From: Arthrobacter sp. JZ12
GTDB lineage: Bacteria; Actinomycetota; Actinomycetes; Actinomycetales; Micrococcaceae
NCBI RefSeq assembly: GCF_035189165.1
Contig: NZ_CP045246.1
Span: forward strand, 1,054,001-1,118,000
Reading direction: 5' to 3'
Length of the DNA: 64,000 bases
Shown here piece after piece: positions 8,083 to 16,591 of this stretch; position 1 is the first letter of the stretch, and each line of letters opens with the position of its first letter. Made by a program: the position numbers and the translations under genes. The notes below the pieces were generated by a model. The model was given only the letters and a program-made list of their open reading frames with translations. It did no database searches and was not told the DNA's origin.

Positions 8083-10734
8083 TCACTTCGCTGCTTCTGT
8101 GGCGGTGGCGGGAGCGGGAGTCTCTGCTCCCGGGCGGACGGGGATGCCCGCGCCGAGCAGTACGGGGCCGGTGCCGGCCTGCGCCGCGGCGCGCTCTTCG
8201 TCAGTGGCGGGCCGGATCTGGCCGCGTTCGGGGACGTTGGCGATCCAATCGTCTTTCTCGTGTGGTGCGTTGACGAAGGAGCGGAACCGGCGCAGGCGCT
8301 CGGGATCCTTGAGGGTGGCTGCCCACTCGTCCTCGTAGTTGTCCACGTGGCGCGCCATCGCGGATTCGAGGTCTTCGGCGATACCGAGGGAGTCGTTGAT
8401 GATGACATCCTCAACGTGATTCAGGCCGCCGTCGAGCTCCGCCTGCCAGGCCGCCGTGCGCTGCAGCCGGTCCGCGGTGCGGATGTAGTACATGAGGTAG
8501 CGGTCGATGTACTTGATCAGCGTGTCGTCGTCGAGGTCCTTCGCCAGGAGCTGGGCGTGTGCCGGCGTCGCGCCGCCGTTGCCGCCGACGTAGAGGTTCC
8601 AGCCGTCGGAGGTGGCGATGACGCCGATGTCCTTACCGCGGGCTTCGGCGCATTCGCGGGCGCAGCCGGAGACGCCGAACTTGAGCTTGTGCGGGCTGCG
8701 CAGGCCGCGGTAGCGAAGTTCCAGGTGGATGGCCATGGCCACCGAATCCTGCACGCCGAAGCGGCACCAGGTGGAGCCGACGCAGGACTTCACGGTCCGC
8801 AGGCTCTTGCCGTAGGCCTGGCCGGATTCGAACCCGGCGTCCACCAGAATCTTCCAGATTTCGGGCAGCTCCTCCAGCCGGGCTCCGAACATATCGATGC
8901 GCTGGCCGCCCGTGATCTTGGTGTACAGGTTGAAGTCCTGCGCCACCTTCGCGATCACGCCGAGCTTCTCCGGGGTGATCTCGCCGCCGGGAATGCGGGG
9001 GACCACCGAGTAGGTGCCGTTCTTTTGCATGTTGGCCAACGCGCGGTCGTTGGTGTCCTGCAGGATGCCGCGGCCGCCGTCGAGCACGTACTCGGCGCGC
9101 TGCGAGGCGAGGATGGACGCGACCACCGGCTTGCAGATGTCGCAGCCCACCGCGCCGGCTTCCGGAACGCCGAACCGCTCGATGATGCCCTCGAAGCTGT
9201 CGAGTTCCAGGACCCGGACCGCCTCGAAGAGCTCGGGGCGGGACATCGTGAAGTGCTCGCAGAGCGCCTTCGAGACCTCGATGCCGCTCTTCTTCAGTTC
9301 GCCTTCGAGGAGCTTCTTGAGCATCGGCACGCAGGAGCCGCAGCCGGTGCCGGCCTTGGTGCAGCCCTTGAGCGGGGCCAGTTCACGGACCGGCTCGGAG
9401 CCTTCGCAGGTGCCGCAGCCGTTGACGGCGTCGCGGATCGAGCCGGCGGAGACGTTGTTGCAGGAGCAGAGGATTGCGTCGTCGGGAAGTTCGGTGTCCG
9501 GTGCTTCGCCTGCGCCTGACGCGGAGAGGTAAGCCCCCGGCTCGGCGCTCAGCTCACGGCCGAGCAGCGGACGCAGCGCCGTGTAGGGGGACGCATCGCC
9601 GACGAAGATGCCGCCCAGGAGGGTCTTGGCGTCGTCGGTGACCACGAGCTTCTGGTACAGGCCGCGGGCGGGGTCCGCGTACACGATCTCGAGGCTGTGC
9701 TCGGCCTTGGCGAAGGCGTCGCCGAAGCTGGCCACCTCAACACCGGAGAGCTTGAGCTTGGTGGCGGTGTCGAAGCCGGGAAAGGTTGCGGAGCCGCCGT
9801 TGATGCGGTCGGCGACGATCTCCGCCATGGTGTTCGCCGGCGCCACGAGGCCCAGACACATGCCGCCGAAACAGGCCACCTCGCCGATGGCCCAGATGTT
9901 CGGGTCCTCGGTGGCGCAGGCCTCATTCACGACGACGCCGCCGCGCGGCCCCATCTCCATGCCCGCCTCGCGGGGGAGCTCGTCACGGGGGCGGACGCCG
10001 ACGGCGACCACGACGAGGTCGGCGGGGATGCGCCGGCCGTCGGCCATGTCGACGCCGACCATGCGCCCGTCCTCGACCACGAATCCGGAGGGGAAGACGC
10101 CGCCGTGGACGGTCAGGCCCTTGGCGGTGATCAGGCGGTCGAGCGCCTGCCCGCCGCCCTGATCCAGCTGAGTGTTCATGAGCCAGTCCGCACCATTGAT
10201 GACCGCGGCCTTCGCCCCAAGCGTCTGCATGCCGCCGGCCGCCTCAAGGCCCAGCAGGCCGCCGCCGATGACAACGGCGTCGATGGTGCGGCCGTACTCG
10301 GCAGTCAGGCGGGTGACCTCGCCGCGGAGGGCACGTACGTCGTCGACCGTTCGGTAGACATGCGCGGCATCCATGCCCGGCAGCGGAAGGCGGGCCGCAT
10401 TGGAGCCGGTGGCGAGGACCAGCTGGTCGTAGGGGTAGACATCGCCGGCCTCTGTGGTGACCGTACGTGCTTCGCGGTCAAGGGAGACCGCGCGGGACCC
10501 GGTAGCCAAGGTGACCGCCGGGTGCTCCCACATGGTTGCGTCGCCGAGGGTGAGCTCCACGTCGGCGAGCAGGGCCTGGCTCAGCGCAACCCGGTCATAG
10601 GGGAGCCAGGACTCCTCGGTAAGGACGGTGATGGCGAAGCCGTCCAGGCCGCGCGAAACCATCGCTTCAACGAATCGGTGGGCAGCCGGCCCGCCGCCTA
10701 CGACGAGGATCTGTTGCGTTGTCTCGGATGTCAT
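8083..10734 (-). CDS. nirB: Assimilatory nitrite reductase large subunit
   Basis: An 883-residue NAD(P)H-dependent nitrite reductase reducing nitrite to ammonia. Domain order: FAD/NAD(P)-binding oxidoreductase (residues 1-310; LVVGGGPAAHRFVEAM, VVIGGGLLGLEAAGG); BFD-like [2Fe-2S] region with CSCNNVS, GCGTCEG, GCTKAGTGCGSC; ferredoxin-like half domains; then siroheme/[4Fe-4S] motifs CVGSTWCRFG and GCARECAEA. All cluster cysteines are visible. The ATG at 10734 has AAAGG about 9 bases upstream; an in-frame extension to 11019 is rejected because it would cross nirD. It leads the nirB-methyltransferase-hemD operon. Confidence 0.96.
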   Translation of the reverse strand: MTSETTQQILVVGGGPAAHRFVEAMVSRGLDGFAITVLTEESWLPYDRVALSQALLADVELTLGDATMWEHPAVTLATGSRAVSLDREARTVTTEAGDVYPYDQLVLATGSNAARLPLPGMDAAHVYRTVDDVRALRGEVTRLTAEYGRTIDAVVIGGGLLGLEAAGGMQTLGAKAAVINGADWLMNTQLDQGGGQALDRLITAKGLTVHGGVFPSGFVVEDGRMVGVDMADGRRIPADLVVVAVGVRPRDELPREAGMEMGPRGGVVVNEACATEDPNIWAIGEVACFGGMCLGLVAPANTMAEIVADRINGGSATFPGFDTATKLKLSGVEVASFGDAFAKAEHSLEIVYADPARGLYQKLVVTDDAKTLLGGIFVGDASPYTALRPLLGRELSAEPGAYLSASGAGEAPDTELPDDAILCSCNNVSAGSIRDAVNGCGTCEGSEPVRELAPLKGCTKAGTGCGSCVPMLKKLLEGELKKSGIEVSKALCEHFTMSRPELFEAVRVLELDSFEGIIERFGVPEAGAVGCDICKPVVASILASQRAEYVLDGGRGILQDTNDRALANMQKNGTYSVVPRIPGGEITPEKLGVIAKVAQDFNLYTKITGGQRIDMFGARLEELPEIWKILVDAGFESGQAYGKSLRTVKSCVGSTWCRFGVQDSVAMAIHLELRYRGLRSPHKLKFGVSGCARECAEARGKDIGVIATSDGWNLYVGGNGGATPAHAQLLAKDLDDDTLIKYIDRYLMYYIRTADRLQRTAAWQAELDGGLNHVEDVIINDSLGIAEDLESAMARHVDNYEDEWAATLKDPERLRRFRSFVNAPHEKDDWIANVPERGQIRPATDEERAAAQAGTGPVLLGAGIPVRPGAETPAPATATEAAK

Positions 10735-10763
10735 GTGGGGCACCTTTCGCCGTTTTGCAGATT

Positions 10764-10776
10764 CCGACCGGGTCGG
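10764..10776. promoter_or_regulatory. 13-bp palindrome in the nirB leader
   Basis: CCGACC-G-GGTCGG lies about 30 bases upstream of the nirB start, in the expected 5' untranslated region. It could be an operator or an RNA hairpin; no binding protein can be named. Confidence 0.35.
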
Positions 10777-10833
10777 TCTCCGCACCTGACTATCGAGCGT
10801 ACGGACGCGCAATTGCCCCCTGATTTCACTTAT

Positions 10834-10849
10834 GTAAACGAAGATTAAC
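10834..10849. promoter_or_regulatory. GlnR-like box in the nirB-nirD divergent region
   Basis: GTAAAC-N5-TTAAC matches a second site upstream of narK (GTAAAC-N5-GTGAC at 21783-21798) with the same spacing. The form resembles the tandem GTnAC-type half-sites of the actinobacterial nitrogen regulator GlnR. It lies about 100 bases upstream of both nirB and nirD start codons, suitable for shared activation under nitrogen limitation. Confidence 0.45.
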
Positions 10850-10936
10850 TTCACCTTCACCGGCGGATTGGTGCTCGGTGAGGTGCGTTTTACGCGCCCG
10901 CAACACAGCAGGCGGGAAGGCGTAACGCCTTTTCCA

Positions 10937-10942
10937 TAGCGT
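10937..10942 (+). promoter_or_regulatory. -10 box of leaderless promoter for nirD
   Basis: TAGCGT is followed by 6 bases and the ATG at 10949. No ribosome binding site is present, consistent with leaderless translation. Confidence 0.5.
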
Positions 10943-10948
10943 CGATGC

Positions 10949-11323
10949 ATGACTTTGCAACTCGACCACACACCGGTAATTGATTCAGTAACGACTACTG
11001 ACGGCAGCTGGTATCCCATCTGCCGGCTCGATGACCTTGAGCTCTGCTGGGGCGAGGCGGCGCTTATTCACGGGCGCCAGGTGGCTCTCTTCCGGGTGAG
11101 CTCAACCGAGGTCTTCGCGGTTTCGCACAGGGACCCCGTGAGCGGTTCACAGGTGATGGCACGCGGAATCGTGGGCTCGAAGGGCCAACGGTTCACCATC
11201 ACCTCGCCGCTGCACAAGGAGGTCTACTTTCTGGACTCCGGCGAACCCGTAGCGGGAACAGGGACGGCGCTACGCAGTTTCCCGACGCGGGTAATCGACG
11301 GAACGGTGGAAGTGCTCGTCTAG
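10949..11323 (+). CDS. nirD: Assimilatory nitrite reductase small subunit
   Basis: A 124-residue NirD protein of Rieske-like fold lacking the Cys-His cluster ligands, as usual for this family. Diagnostic stretches are WYPICRLDDLELCWGEAALI, VFAVSHRDPVSG, and MARGIVGSKGQRFTITSPLH with HKEVYFLDSG after it. It is the partner of NirB. Unusually it is transcribed divergently from nirB rather than directly after it, so balanced expression would need co-regulation through the shared intergenic region. Its stop overlaps the stop of the convergent phosphohexomutase gene at a shared CTAG. Confidence 0.9.
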   Translation: MTLQLDHTPVIDSVTTTDGSWYPICRLDDLELCWGEAALIHGRQVALFRVSSTEVFAVSHRDPVSGSQVMARGIVGSKGQRFTITSPLHKEVYFLDSGEPVAGTGTALRSFPTRVIDGTVEVLV

Positions 11324-13071
11324 AGCCCGAGCGCTTCCTCGACATCGCGGATCACGGCATCAAGCCTGGTCCGCGATGTTGTTTTCGCCTCGGTCAGTTC
11401 CGCCGCGGAATCCACGGGCTCGATCACCTCGAGGTAGCACTTCAGCTTGGGCTCGGTGCCGCTGGGCCGGATGATCACGCGCGTCTCGTCGCGAGTCACG
11501 TACAGCAGCCCATCGGTCGGCGGCAGGTTGGCACCCTCCGCCAGGTCCTCGGCGACCACCAAGTCGGAGCCCGCAAATGACGACGGCGGTGCCTCCCGAA
11601 GGCGATTCATCATCGCTCCCAGCAAGCCCAGGCTGGCGACACGCACAGACAGTTGGTCGCTGACGTGCAGCCCGTGGACGAGGGCGAGCTCGTCGAGGAC
11701 GTCGAACAGGGTTCTGCCTTCAGCCCGGCAGGCCGCGGCGAACTCGGCCAACAGGAGCGCCGCCGATAGCCCGTCCTTGTCCCGCACCAGCTCCGGCGCG
11801 ACGCAATAGCCGAGTGCCTCCTCGTAGCCATAGGCCAGGTTCGGCACACGGGAGATCCATTTGAAGCCTGTCAGCGTTTGCGCGTGCTCAACTCCTGCAG
11901 CCTCGGCGATCCGGGACAACAGGCGGGAGGACACGATGGAGTTGGCGAAGACCGGGTTGCCGGGGTTGCCCGCGCTGGAGTTGCCCGCGCTGCCGGGTCC
12001 GCTTGTTTCTCGTGCTGCAGAAAGCCGGTGCGCCAGGTGCAGGCCCAGCAGTGCGCCGGTCTCGTCTCCGCGGAGCATCCGCCATTCACCCGTTGCCGGA
12101 TCCTTGGCGGCGGCGGCCATGCGGTCGGCGTCGGGATCATTGGCCAGGACCAGGTCTGCGTCCTGCTCGGCGGCGGCCGCCAGGGCAAGGTCCAGCGCTC
12201 CGGCTTCCTCAGGGTTGGGGAACTCGACGGTGGGGAAGGCCGGGTCCGGCTCAGCCTGCTCGGGGACCACGAACACGTTCTCGAATCCGGCGGACGCCAG
12301 CACATTCTGGGCCGTGCGACCCCCGACTCCGTGCATCGGCGTCAGCACGATCTTCAGATCCCGGGCCGGGAAAGTCTGGGCATCCGCAAGGGCCACCACA
12401 GACGCCACGTAGTCGGTCTCGATGCTCTCGGGGAGGACGCTCCAGCCCTCGTCCGCGAGCTCAATCCGCTCGACGGCCGCGATGTGCCTCGCGATGTCGG
12501 CGTCATGCGGCGCGACGATCTGGACGCCGCGCGCGGTTTCCTCCACGGCACGCCCACCGAGGTACACCTTGTACCCGTTGTCCTCCGGCGGGTTGTGACT
12601 CGCGGTCACCATGATGCCGACCTCGCACTCCAGGGCGCGAACCGCGTAGGCGAGCACCGGCGTCGGGAGCTCAGAGGGCATCAGGAAGGTTTGCAGGCCT
12701 GCGGCAGTGAAGATGGCCGCGGTTTCCTCGGCGAAGACGCGCGAGTTGCGCCGCGCATCGAAGCCGACGACGGCGCGCGGCGCGTAGGCGCCCTTGGCCA
12801 GGTCGAGCGCGTGGGCCGCAACGCCGGCGGCGGCACGCCGCACCACCACCCGGTTCATCCGGTTGGGGCCGGGGCCGAGGGCGGCACGCAGGCCGGCCGT
12901 CCCGAAAACCAGCGGCCCGCTGAAGGCGTCCTCGAGCTGCTGCAGGGCAGCTGCCTGGCCGGCGTCGTCGTCGTTCCCGGCGCGGGCGAGCAGCTGCTCA
13001 AGTTCCGTGCGGGTTTCCTGGTCCGGGTCCTGGGCAGCCCACTCGCGGGCCTGCGTGAAGAGGTCCATCAT
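11320..13071 (-). CDS. Phosphomannomutase/phosphoglucomutase family enzyme
   Basis: An alpha-D-phosphohexomutase of 583 residues, within the PGM2/ManB-like size class, interconverting hexose or pentose 1- and 6(5)-phosphates. The catalytic serine loop TASHNPPEDNGYKVY, the metal loop ANDPDADRM, the sugar loop GDETGALLG, and the phosphate loop RPSGTEPKLKCYLE are all present. The ATG at 13071 overlaps the stop of the upstream purine nucleoside phosphorylase gene as TGATG, so the two are coupled. This pairing fits salvage, in which ribose-1-phosphate from nucleosides is isomerised to ribose-5-phosphate; that specific substrate is inferred from context. Confidence 0.9.
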   Translation of the reverse strand: MMDLFTQAREWAAQDPDQETRTELEQLLARAGNDDDAGQAAALQQLEDAFSGPLVFGTAGLRAALGPGPNRMNRVVVRRAAAGVAAHALDLAKGAYAPRAVVGFDARRNSRVFAEETAAIFTAAGLQTFLMPSELPTPVLAYAVRALECEVGIMVTASHNPPEDNGYKVYLGGRAVEETARGVQIVAPHDADIARHIAAVERIELADEGWSVLPESIETDYVASVVALADAQTFPARDLKIVLTPMHGVGGRTAQNVLASAGFENVFVVPEQAEPDPAFPTVEFPNPEEAGALDLALAAAAEQDADLVLANDPDADRMAAAAKDPATGEWRMLRGDETGALLGLHLAHRLSAARETSGPGSAGNSSAGNPGNPVFANSIVSSRLLSRIAEAAGVEHAQTLTGFKWISRVPNLAYGYEEALGYCVAPELVRDKDGLSAALLLAEFAAACRAEGRTLFDVLDELALVHGLHVSDQLSVRVASLGLLGAMMNRLREAPPSSFAGSDLVVAEDLAEGANLPPTDGLLYVTRDETRVIIRPSGTEPKLKCYLEVIEPVDSAAELTEAKTTSRTRLDAVIRDVEEALGL

Positions 13072-13883
13072 CACAGCCTGCCGATGATGTCGGCGAGCAG
13101 GCGGGAGATGCGCGGGCCGGCTGCCTGGCCGGCTTCGAGCACCTCCGCGTGGCTCAGCGGCACCGGGCTGATGCCTGCCGCGAGGTTGGTCACGAGCGAC
13201 ATGCCGAAGACCTCCATTCCGGCGTGGCGTGCGGCGATCGCCTCCAGGGCGGTGGACATGCCGACCAGGTCCGCACCGATCCGCTTGGCGTACTGGACTT
13301 CCGCGGGCGTCTCGTAGTGGGGGCCGGTGAACTGGGCGTAGACGCCCTCGTCGAGGCTCGGGTCCACTTCGCGGGCCAGTTGGCGCAGGCGGGAGGAGTA
13401 GAGGTCGGTGAGATCAACGAAGGTGGCACCCTCGAGCGGCGACGTGGCGGTGAGGTTGATGTGGTCGCTGATCAGGACCGGCGTGCCGGGCGCCCAGCGC
13501 TCCTGGAGACCGCCGCAACCGTTGGTGAGCACCAGCGTCTTGGCGCCGGCGGCAGCTGCCGTACGTACGCCGTGGACGACGGCGCGGACGCCGCGGCCCT
13601 CGTAATAATGAGTGCGCGCGCCGAGCACAAGGGCGCGCTTGCCGGCGGGAGTGAGGATCGAGCGGACGGTTCCCACATGGCCCGCGACGGCGGGGGCGGT
13701 GAAGCCTGGAATGTCCGCGGCCTTGAGCGTGTGGGTGGTCTCGCCGATCAGCTCGGCCGCCTCACCCCAGCCCGAGCCGAGAACGAGGGCGATGTCGTGT
13801 GCCGGGACTTCGGTTGCCTGGGCGATATGGTCTGCCGCAGCGCGTGCGAGGTCGAACGGGTCCGCAGTGGAGTCGTCAATCAC
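13071..13883 (-). CDS. Purine nucleoside phosphorylase
   Basis: A 270-residue class II (trimeric) purine nucleoside phosphorylase that splits purine nucleosides with phosphate into base and ribose-1-phosphate. Motifs seen are the phosphate-binding LVLGSGWGEAAELIG, HYYEGRG, LTNGCGGL, FTGPHYETPAEVQYAKRIG, and the base-binding GMSTALEAIAARHAGM. Start is GTG at 13883, placed 6 bases after a TAGGTT box, which indicates a leaderless transcript. It is followed with overlap by the phosphohexomutase gene. Confidence 0.92.
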   Translation of the reverse strand: MIDDSTADPFDLARAAADHIAQATEVPAHDIALVLGSGWGEAAELIGETTHTLKAADIPGFTAPAVAGHVGTVRSILTPAGKRALVLGARTHYYEGRGVRAVVHGVRTAAAAGAKTLVLTNGCGGLQERWAPGTPVLISDHINLTATSPLEGATFVDLTDLYSSRLRQLAREVDPSLDEGVYAQFTGPHYETPAEVQYAKRIGADLVGMSTALEAIAARHAGMEVFGMSLVTNLAAGISPVPLSHAEVLEAGQAAGPRISRLLADIIGRL

Positions 13884-13889
13884 CGGTCC

Positions 13890-13895
13890 AACCTA
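13890..13895 (-). promoter_or_regulatory. -10 box of leaderless promoter for purine nucleoside phosphorylase
   Basis: TAGGTT on the minus strand, 6 bases from the GTG at 13883. No ribosome binding site lies between. Confidence 0.5.
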
Positions 13896-13976
13896 TCGCT
13901 CGGCCCGGCGTTGTTCCACCTGATTCGCCCCTTCGAACTGGTGATCGCAGCGTTTGAGGGCTGCGATGGGATAGGA

Positions 13977-13982
13977 CACAAT
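13977..13982 (+). promoter_or_regulatory. Possible -10 box for lpdA placing the start at a GTG
   Basis: CACAAT ends 7 bases before the GTG at 13990, three codons inside the longer ORF starting at ATG 13981. If this box is used, the mRNA would be leaderless and begin at the GTG. The match to TANNNT is imperfect. Confidence 0.3.
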
Positions 13983-15390
13983 GGCACGTGTGACGAGTCA
14001 ACTGGATTTCAGCGCCCTCCGTATCGCGATTCTCGGGGGAGGTCCGGGCGGTTATGAAGCGGCCATGGTTGCCGCCTCACTTGGAGCGACGGTCACCATC
14101 GTCGAGCGGAACGGGCTCGGCGGGTCCGCGGTGCTTACCGACGTCGTGCCCTCCAAGACGCTCATCGCCACCGCCGACACCATGGCCCGGGTGGCCAATG
14201 CCCACAACCTTGGCGTGAAGTTCGACGACGCAACCGCCGCGTACGCCGACTTCGCCCAGGTGAACGAGCGGCTGCTGAACCTCGCCGCCAACCAGTCCGG
14301 CGACATCACGGCCGCCCTCGAGCGGGTCGGCGTGAAGATCATCATCGGATCCGGGCGGCTCCTCGACAACCACAAGCTCGAGGTGGAAACCGACGCCGGC
14401 ACCACCACCGTAGAGGCGGACGCGATCCTTCTCGCCGTCGGCGCCCATCCGCGCGAGCTCCCGACCGCCGTTCCGGACGGCGAGCGGATCTTCAACTGGA
14501 AGCAGATCTACAACCTGACGGAGGTGCCGGAGCACCTGATCGTCATCGGGTCGGGCGTGACCGGTGCGGAGTTCGCGTCGGCGTACCACGGCCTGGGCGC
14601 TGACGTGACGCTGATCTCCAGCCGCGACCGTGTGCTCCCCGGCGAGGACCAGGACGCCGCCGAGGTGCTGGAGAACGTCTTCCGGGCACGGGGCATGACC
14701 GTGCTCTCGAAGTCCCGGGCCGAGGGCGTGGAGCGGCGCGGCGACGGCGTGCGAGTAACGCTGTCCGACGGCCGCACCGTGGACGGCAGCCACTGCCTCG
14801 TGGCAGTGGGCGCCATCCCGAATACGGAGGGGATCGGGCTCGAGGAGGCCGGAGTGGCCGTCACCGAGACCGGGCACATCAAGGTCGACGGCGTTTCCCG
14901 CACCACCGCGCCGAACGTGTACGCCGCAGGCGACTGCACCGGCGTGCTGGCGCTCGCCTCGGTAGCTGCAATGCAGGGCCGGATCGCCATGGCGCACCTC
15001 ATGGGAGACACCGTCACCCCGCTGAAGCTCAAGCAGGTGGCGTCCAACATCTTCACGGCTCCCGAGATCGCGTCCGTGGGCGTGTCCGAGGCCGACGTCG
15101 AATCCGGCCAGTACCAGGGTGACGTCTTCAAGCTCTCGCTCAGCACCAACCCGCGCGCCAAGATGATGAACGTCAAGGACGGCTTTGTGAAGATCATTGC
15201 CCGCAAGGGGTCGGGGACCGTAATCGGCGGCGTGGTGGTTGCTCCGCGCGCGTCCGAGCTGATCTTCCCGCTGGCGCTCGCCGTCACCAAGAAGCTTCAC
15301 GTGGACGACGTCGCAAACACCTTCACCGTCTACCCCTCGTTGACCGGGTCCATCTCCGAGGCCGCCCGCCGCCTCCACGTGCACCTCTAG
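13981..15390 (+). CDS. lpdA: NAD(P)H-quinone dehydrogenase of the LpdA type
   Basis: A 469-residue flavoprotein of the pyridine nucleotide-disulfide oxidoreductase family. The FAD motif AILGGGPGGYEAA (about residues 16-28), the NAD(P) motif VIGSGVTGAEFASAYHG, the second FAD motif NVYAAGDCTGVL and a C-terminal dimerisation domain are present. The redox-active CxxxxC of true lipoamide dehydrogenases is replaced (GLGGSAVLTDVVPSKTL), as in mycobacterial LpdA, which reduces quinones rather than lipoamide. That substitution is why it is not called a pyruvate dehydrogenase E3. The start may instead be GTG 13990. Confidence 0.9.
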   Translation: MARVTSQLDFSALRIAILGGGPGGYEAAMVAASLGATVTIVERNGLGGSAVLTDVVPSKTLIATADTMARVANAHNLGVKFDDATAAYADFAQVNERLLNLAANQSGDITAALERVGVKIIIGSGRLLDNHKLEVETDAGTTTVEADAILLAVGAHPRELPTAVPDGERIFNWKQIYNLTEVPEHLIVIGSGVTGAEFASAYHGLGADVTLISSRDRVLPGEDQDAAEVLENVFRARGMTVLSKSRAEGVERRGDGVRVTLSDGRTVDGSHCLVAVGAIPNTEGIGLEEAGVAVTETGHIKVDGVSRTTAPNVYAAGDCTGVLALASVAAMQGRIAMAHLMGDTVTPLKLKQVASNIFTAPEIASVGVSEADVESGQYQGDVFKLSLSTNPRAKMMNVKDGFVKIIARKGSGTVIGGVVVAPRASELIFPLALAVTKKLHVDDVANTFTVYPSLTGSISEAARRLHVHL

Positions 15391-15427
15391 CCCCTCGCTC
15401 CCGCCTCCCATTCCTTCTGCAAGGCGG

Positions 15428-15522
15428 GCCGGATTGCCCAGGTTCTGCCGCCGTCGTCGTTGTTGTTGCGGCGTGTCGCGGAGTGACACGCCGCTCCAGG
15501 CTTAGAAGGCGGGCAATCCGGT
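15428..15522 (+). repeat. Family B structured repeat, copy B1
   Basis: Outer arms GCCGGATTGCCC and GGGCAATCCGG enclose an inner perfect 10-bp hairpin GCGGCGTGTC (15468-15477) / GACACGCCGC (15485-15494). Between them lie TTCTGCCGCCGTC on the left and TTAGAAGGCGG on the right, which also pair. It starts 37 bases after the lpdA stop. A second copy in the same orientation lies at 16466-16562, and the DUF559 gene sits between the two. Confidence 0.8.
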
Positions 15523-15633
15523 CCGGCGCTATGGCGGCCACCGCTCCTGCACAGTGCAGCCGATTCCGTGCGGGCCATCCACATCCTGGGGACCGCGCTG
15601 CTGCGTAGTGGTTCGCGCGAGTGAAGTTGAGGC

Positions 15634-16458
15634 GTGGACGCAATGGCAGTGCTGCGACGTGCAGGCGGTGTGGCGCGAACCCAAACGCTTAGAGATTCCG
15701 GGGTCAGTAAACGACAGATTGCTGGTTTCGTTGCGCGTGGGCAGATCGTGCGGCTGCGCTCCGGAGTGCTGGCGCTTCCCGATGCTCCGGCAGATATCCG
15801 GACGGCACTGGTGAACAACGGTCTTCTTACCTGTGCGTCTGCTGCCCACTACTACCAGCTGTGGTGTCTGACGCCTCCATCCCGGCTTCACCTGAGTTGC
15901 CTGCACGGGCGGGGGAGCGGCTATGCCAATCACCGCGAACGAACAGTTCCAGTTCACCCCTACCTTCCCCTGGTTGGTGTGGTGGATGTGCTGGTACACG
16001 CGCTGCAGTGCCTTCCGCCGGTCGAAGCAGCAGCGATGGTGGAGTGCTCGCTCCGACGAGGTGACACGGTGCGGCACTTTCTGCAGGAGCGGCTGCAGGG
16101 TGACCGGAATGGGCGGGCTCGGGCCGCACTCGACCTGGTGACCGGGTGCGCCGATTCTGCCATTGAGGTGGTAGCCCGTGTGCTCTTCCGGGGCGCGGGC
16201 TTTCACGTGGAGACACAGGTGCCGATCGACGGCGTGGGGCGGGTCGACTTCCTGCTCGAGGGATTTCTGGTGGTGGAGATCGACGGCGCTGCCTTCCACT
16301 CAGACCGCCGAGCGCTCCGCCGCGACCTGATCCGCAACAACAGGACCATCCTGGGCGGCTATCTGGTCCTGCGCTACAGCTACGAGGACATCATGTTCCA
16401 CCAGGAGGACGTCCTTGCTGAGGTACGCGCGGTCCTCTCCGGGCGAGTCGTTCGCTAA
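15634..16458 (+). CDS. AbiEi-like HTH plus DUF559 endonuclease-like protein
   Basis: A 274-residue protein. The N-terminus (residues 4-60) resembles the AbiEi-type antitoxin winged helix: GGVARTQTLRDSGVSKRQIA, then VRLRSGVLALP. The C-terminus (about 180-270) resembles the DUF559/Vsr-like PD-(D/E)xK nuclease fold: SAIEVVARVLF, GVGRVDFLLEG, LVVEIDGAAFHSD, LVLRYSYEDI. Glu of SAIE, Asp of RVDF and Glu/Asp of VEIDG are likely metal ligands. Start is GTG 15634 or ATG 15643, with only weak ribosome binding signal. It is flanked by two family B repeats in direct orientation. The biological role of these proteins is not established; defence or mobility is possible. Confidence 0.75.
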   Translation: MDAMAVLRRAGGVARTQTLRDSGVSKRQIAGFVARGQIVRLRSGVLALPDAPADIRTALVNNGLLTCASAAHYYQLWCLTPPSRLHLSCLHGRGSGYANHRERTVPVHPYLPLVGVVDVLVHALQCLPPVEAAAMVECSLRRGDTVRHFLQERLQGDRNGRARAALDLVTGCADSAIEVVARVLFRGAGFHVETQVPIDGVGRVDFLLEGFLVVEIDGAAFHSDRRALRRDLIRNNRTILGGYLVLRYSYEDIMFHQEDVLAEVRAVLSGRVVR

Positions 16459-16465
16459 TTGGCGT

Positions 16466-16562
16466 GCCGGATTGCCCGTCTTCTCCCGCCGTCACCCATC
16501 GTTTCGCGGCGTGCCGCCCGCGACACGCCATGCAAGGTCCCAGAAGGTGGGCAATTTGGGCC
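16466..16562 (+). repeat. Family B structured repeat, copy B2
   Basis: It has the same order as B1: GCCGGATTGCCC, TTCTCCCGCCGTC, inner hairpin GGCGTGCCGC / GCGACACGCC (16508-16517 and 16520-16529), then AGAAGGTGGGCAATTTGGG. It begins 8 bases after the DUF559 stop and may also act as the terminator between convergent genes. Confidence 0.78.
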
Positions 16563-16591
16563 GCGGGGCCGGACCAGGGAAGGGGTTAGGG

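Noticed and set aside
10735..11019. N-terminal extension of NirB to 11019
   Set aside because: It would overlap the start of the divergent nirD gene and adds residues unlike the family; the ATG at 10734 has a good ribosome binding site.
11878..13317. Plus-strand ORF of 479 codons
   Set aside because: Antisense to the phosphohexomutase and purine phosphorylase genes, low-complexity His/Arg/Gly composition.
13981..15390. Calling lpdA a dihydrolipoamide dehydrogenase (E3)
   Set aside because: The redox-active CxxxxC motif is replaced by SAVLTDVV, so lipoamide chemistry is not expected.
14077..15489. Minus-strand ORF of 470 codons opposite lpdA
   Set aside because: Mirror frame of a well-supported flavoprotein gene; composition is atypical and no motif is seen.
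15428..16562. Insertion sequence or transposon around the DUF559 gene
   Set aside because: The flanking copies are direct rather than inverted as whole units, no transposase is encoded and no target-site duplication was recognised.
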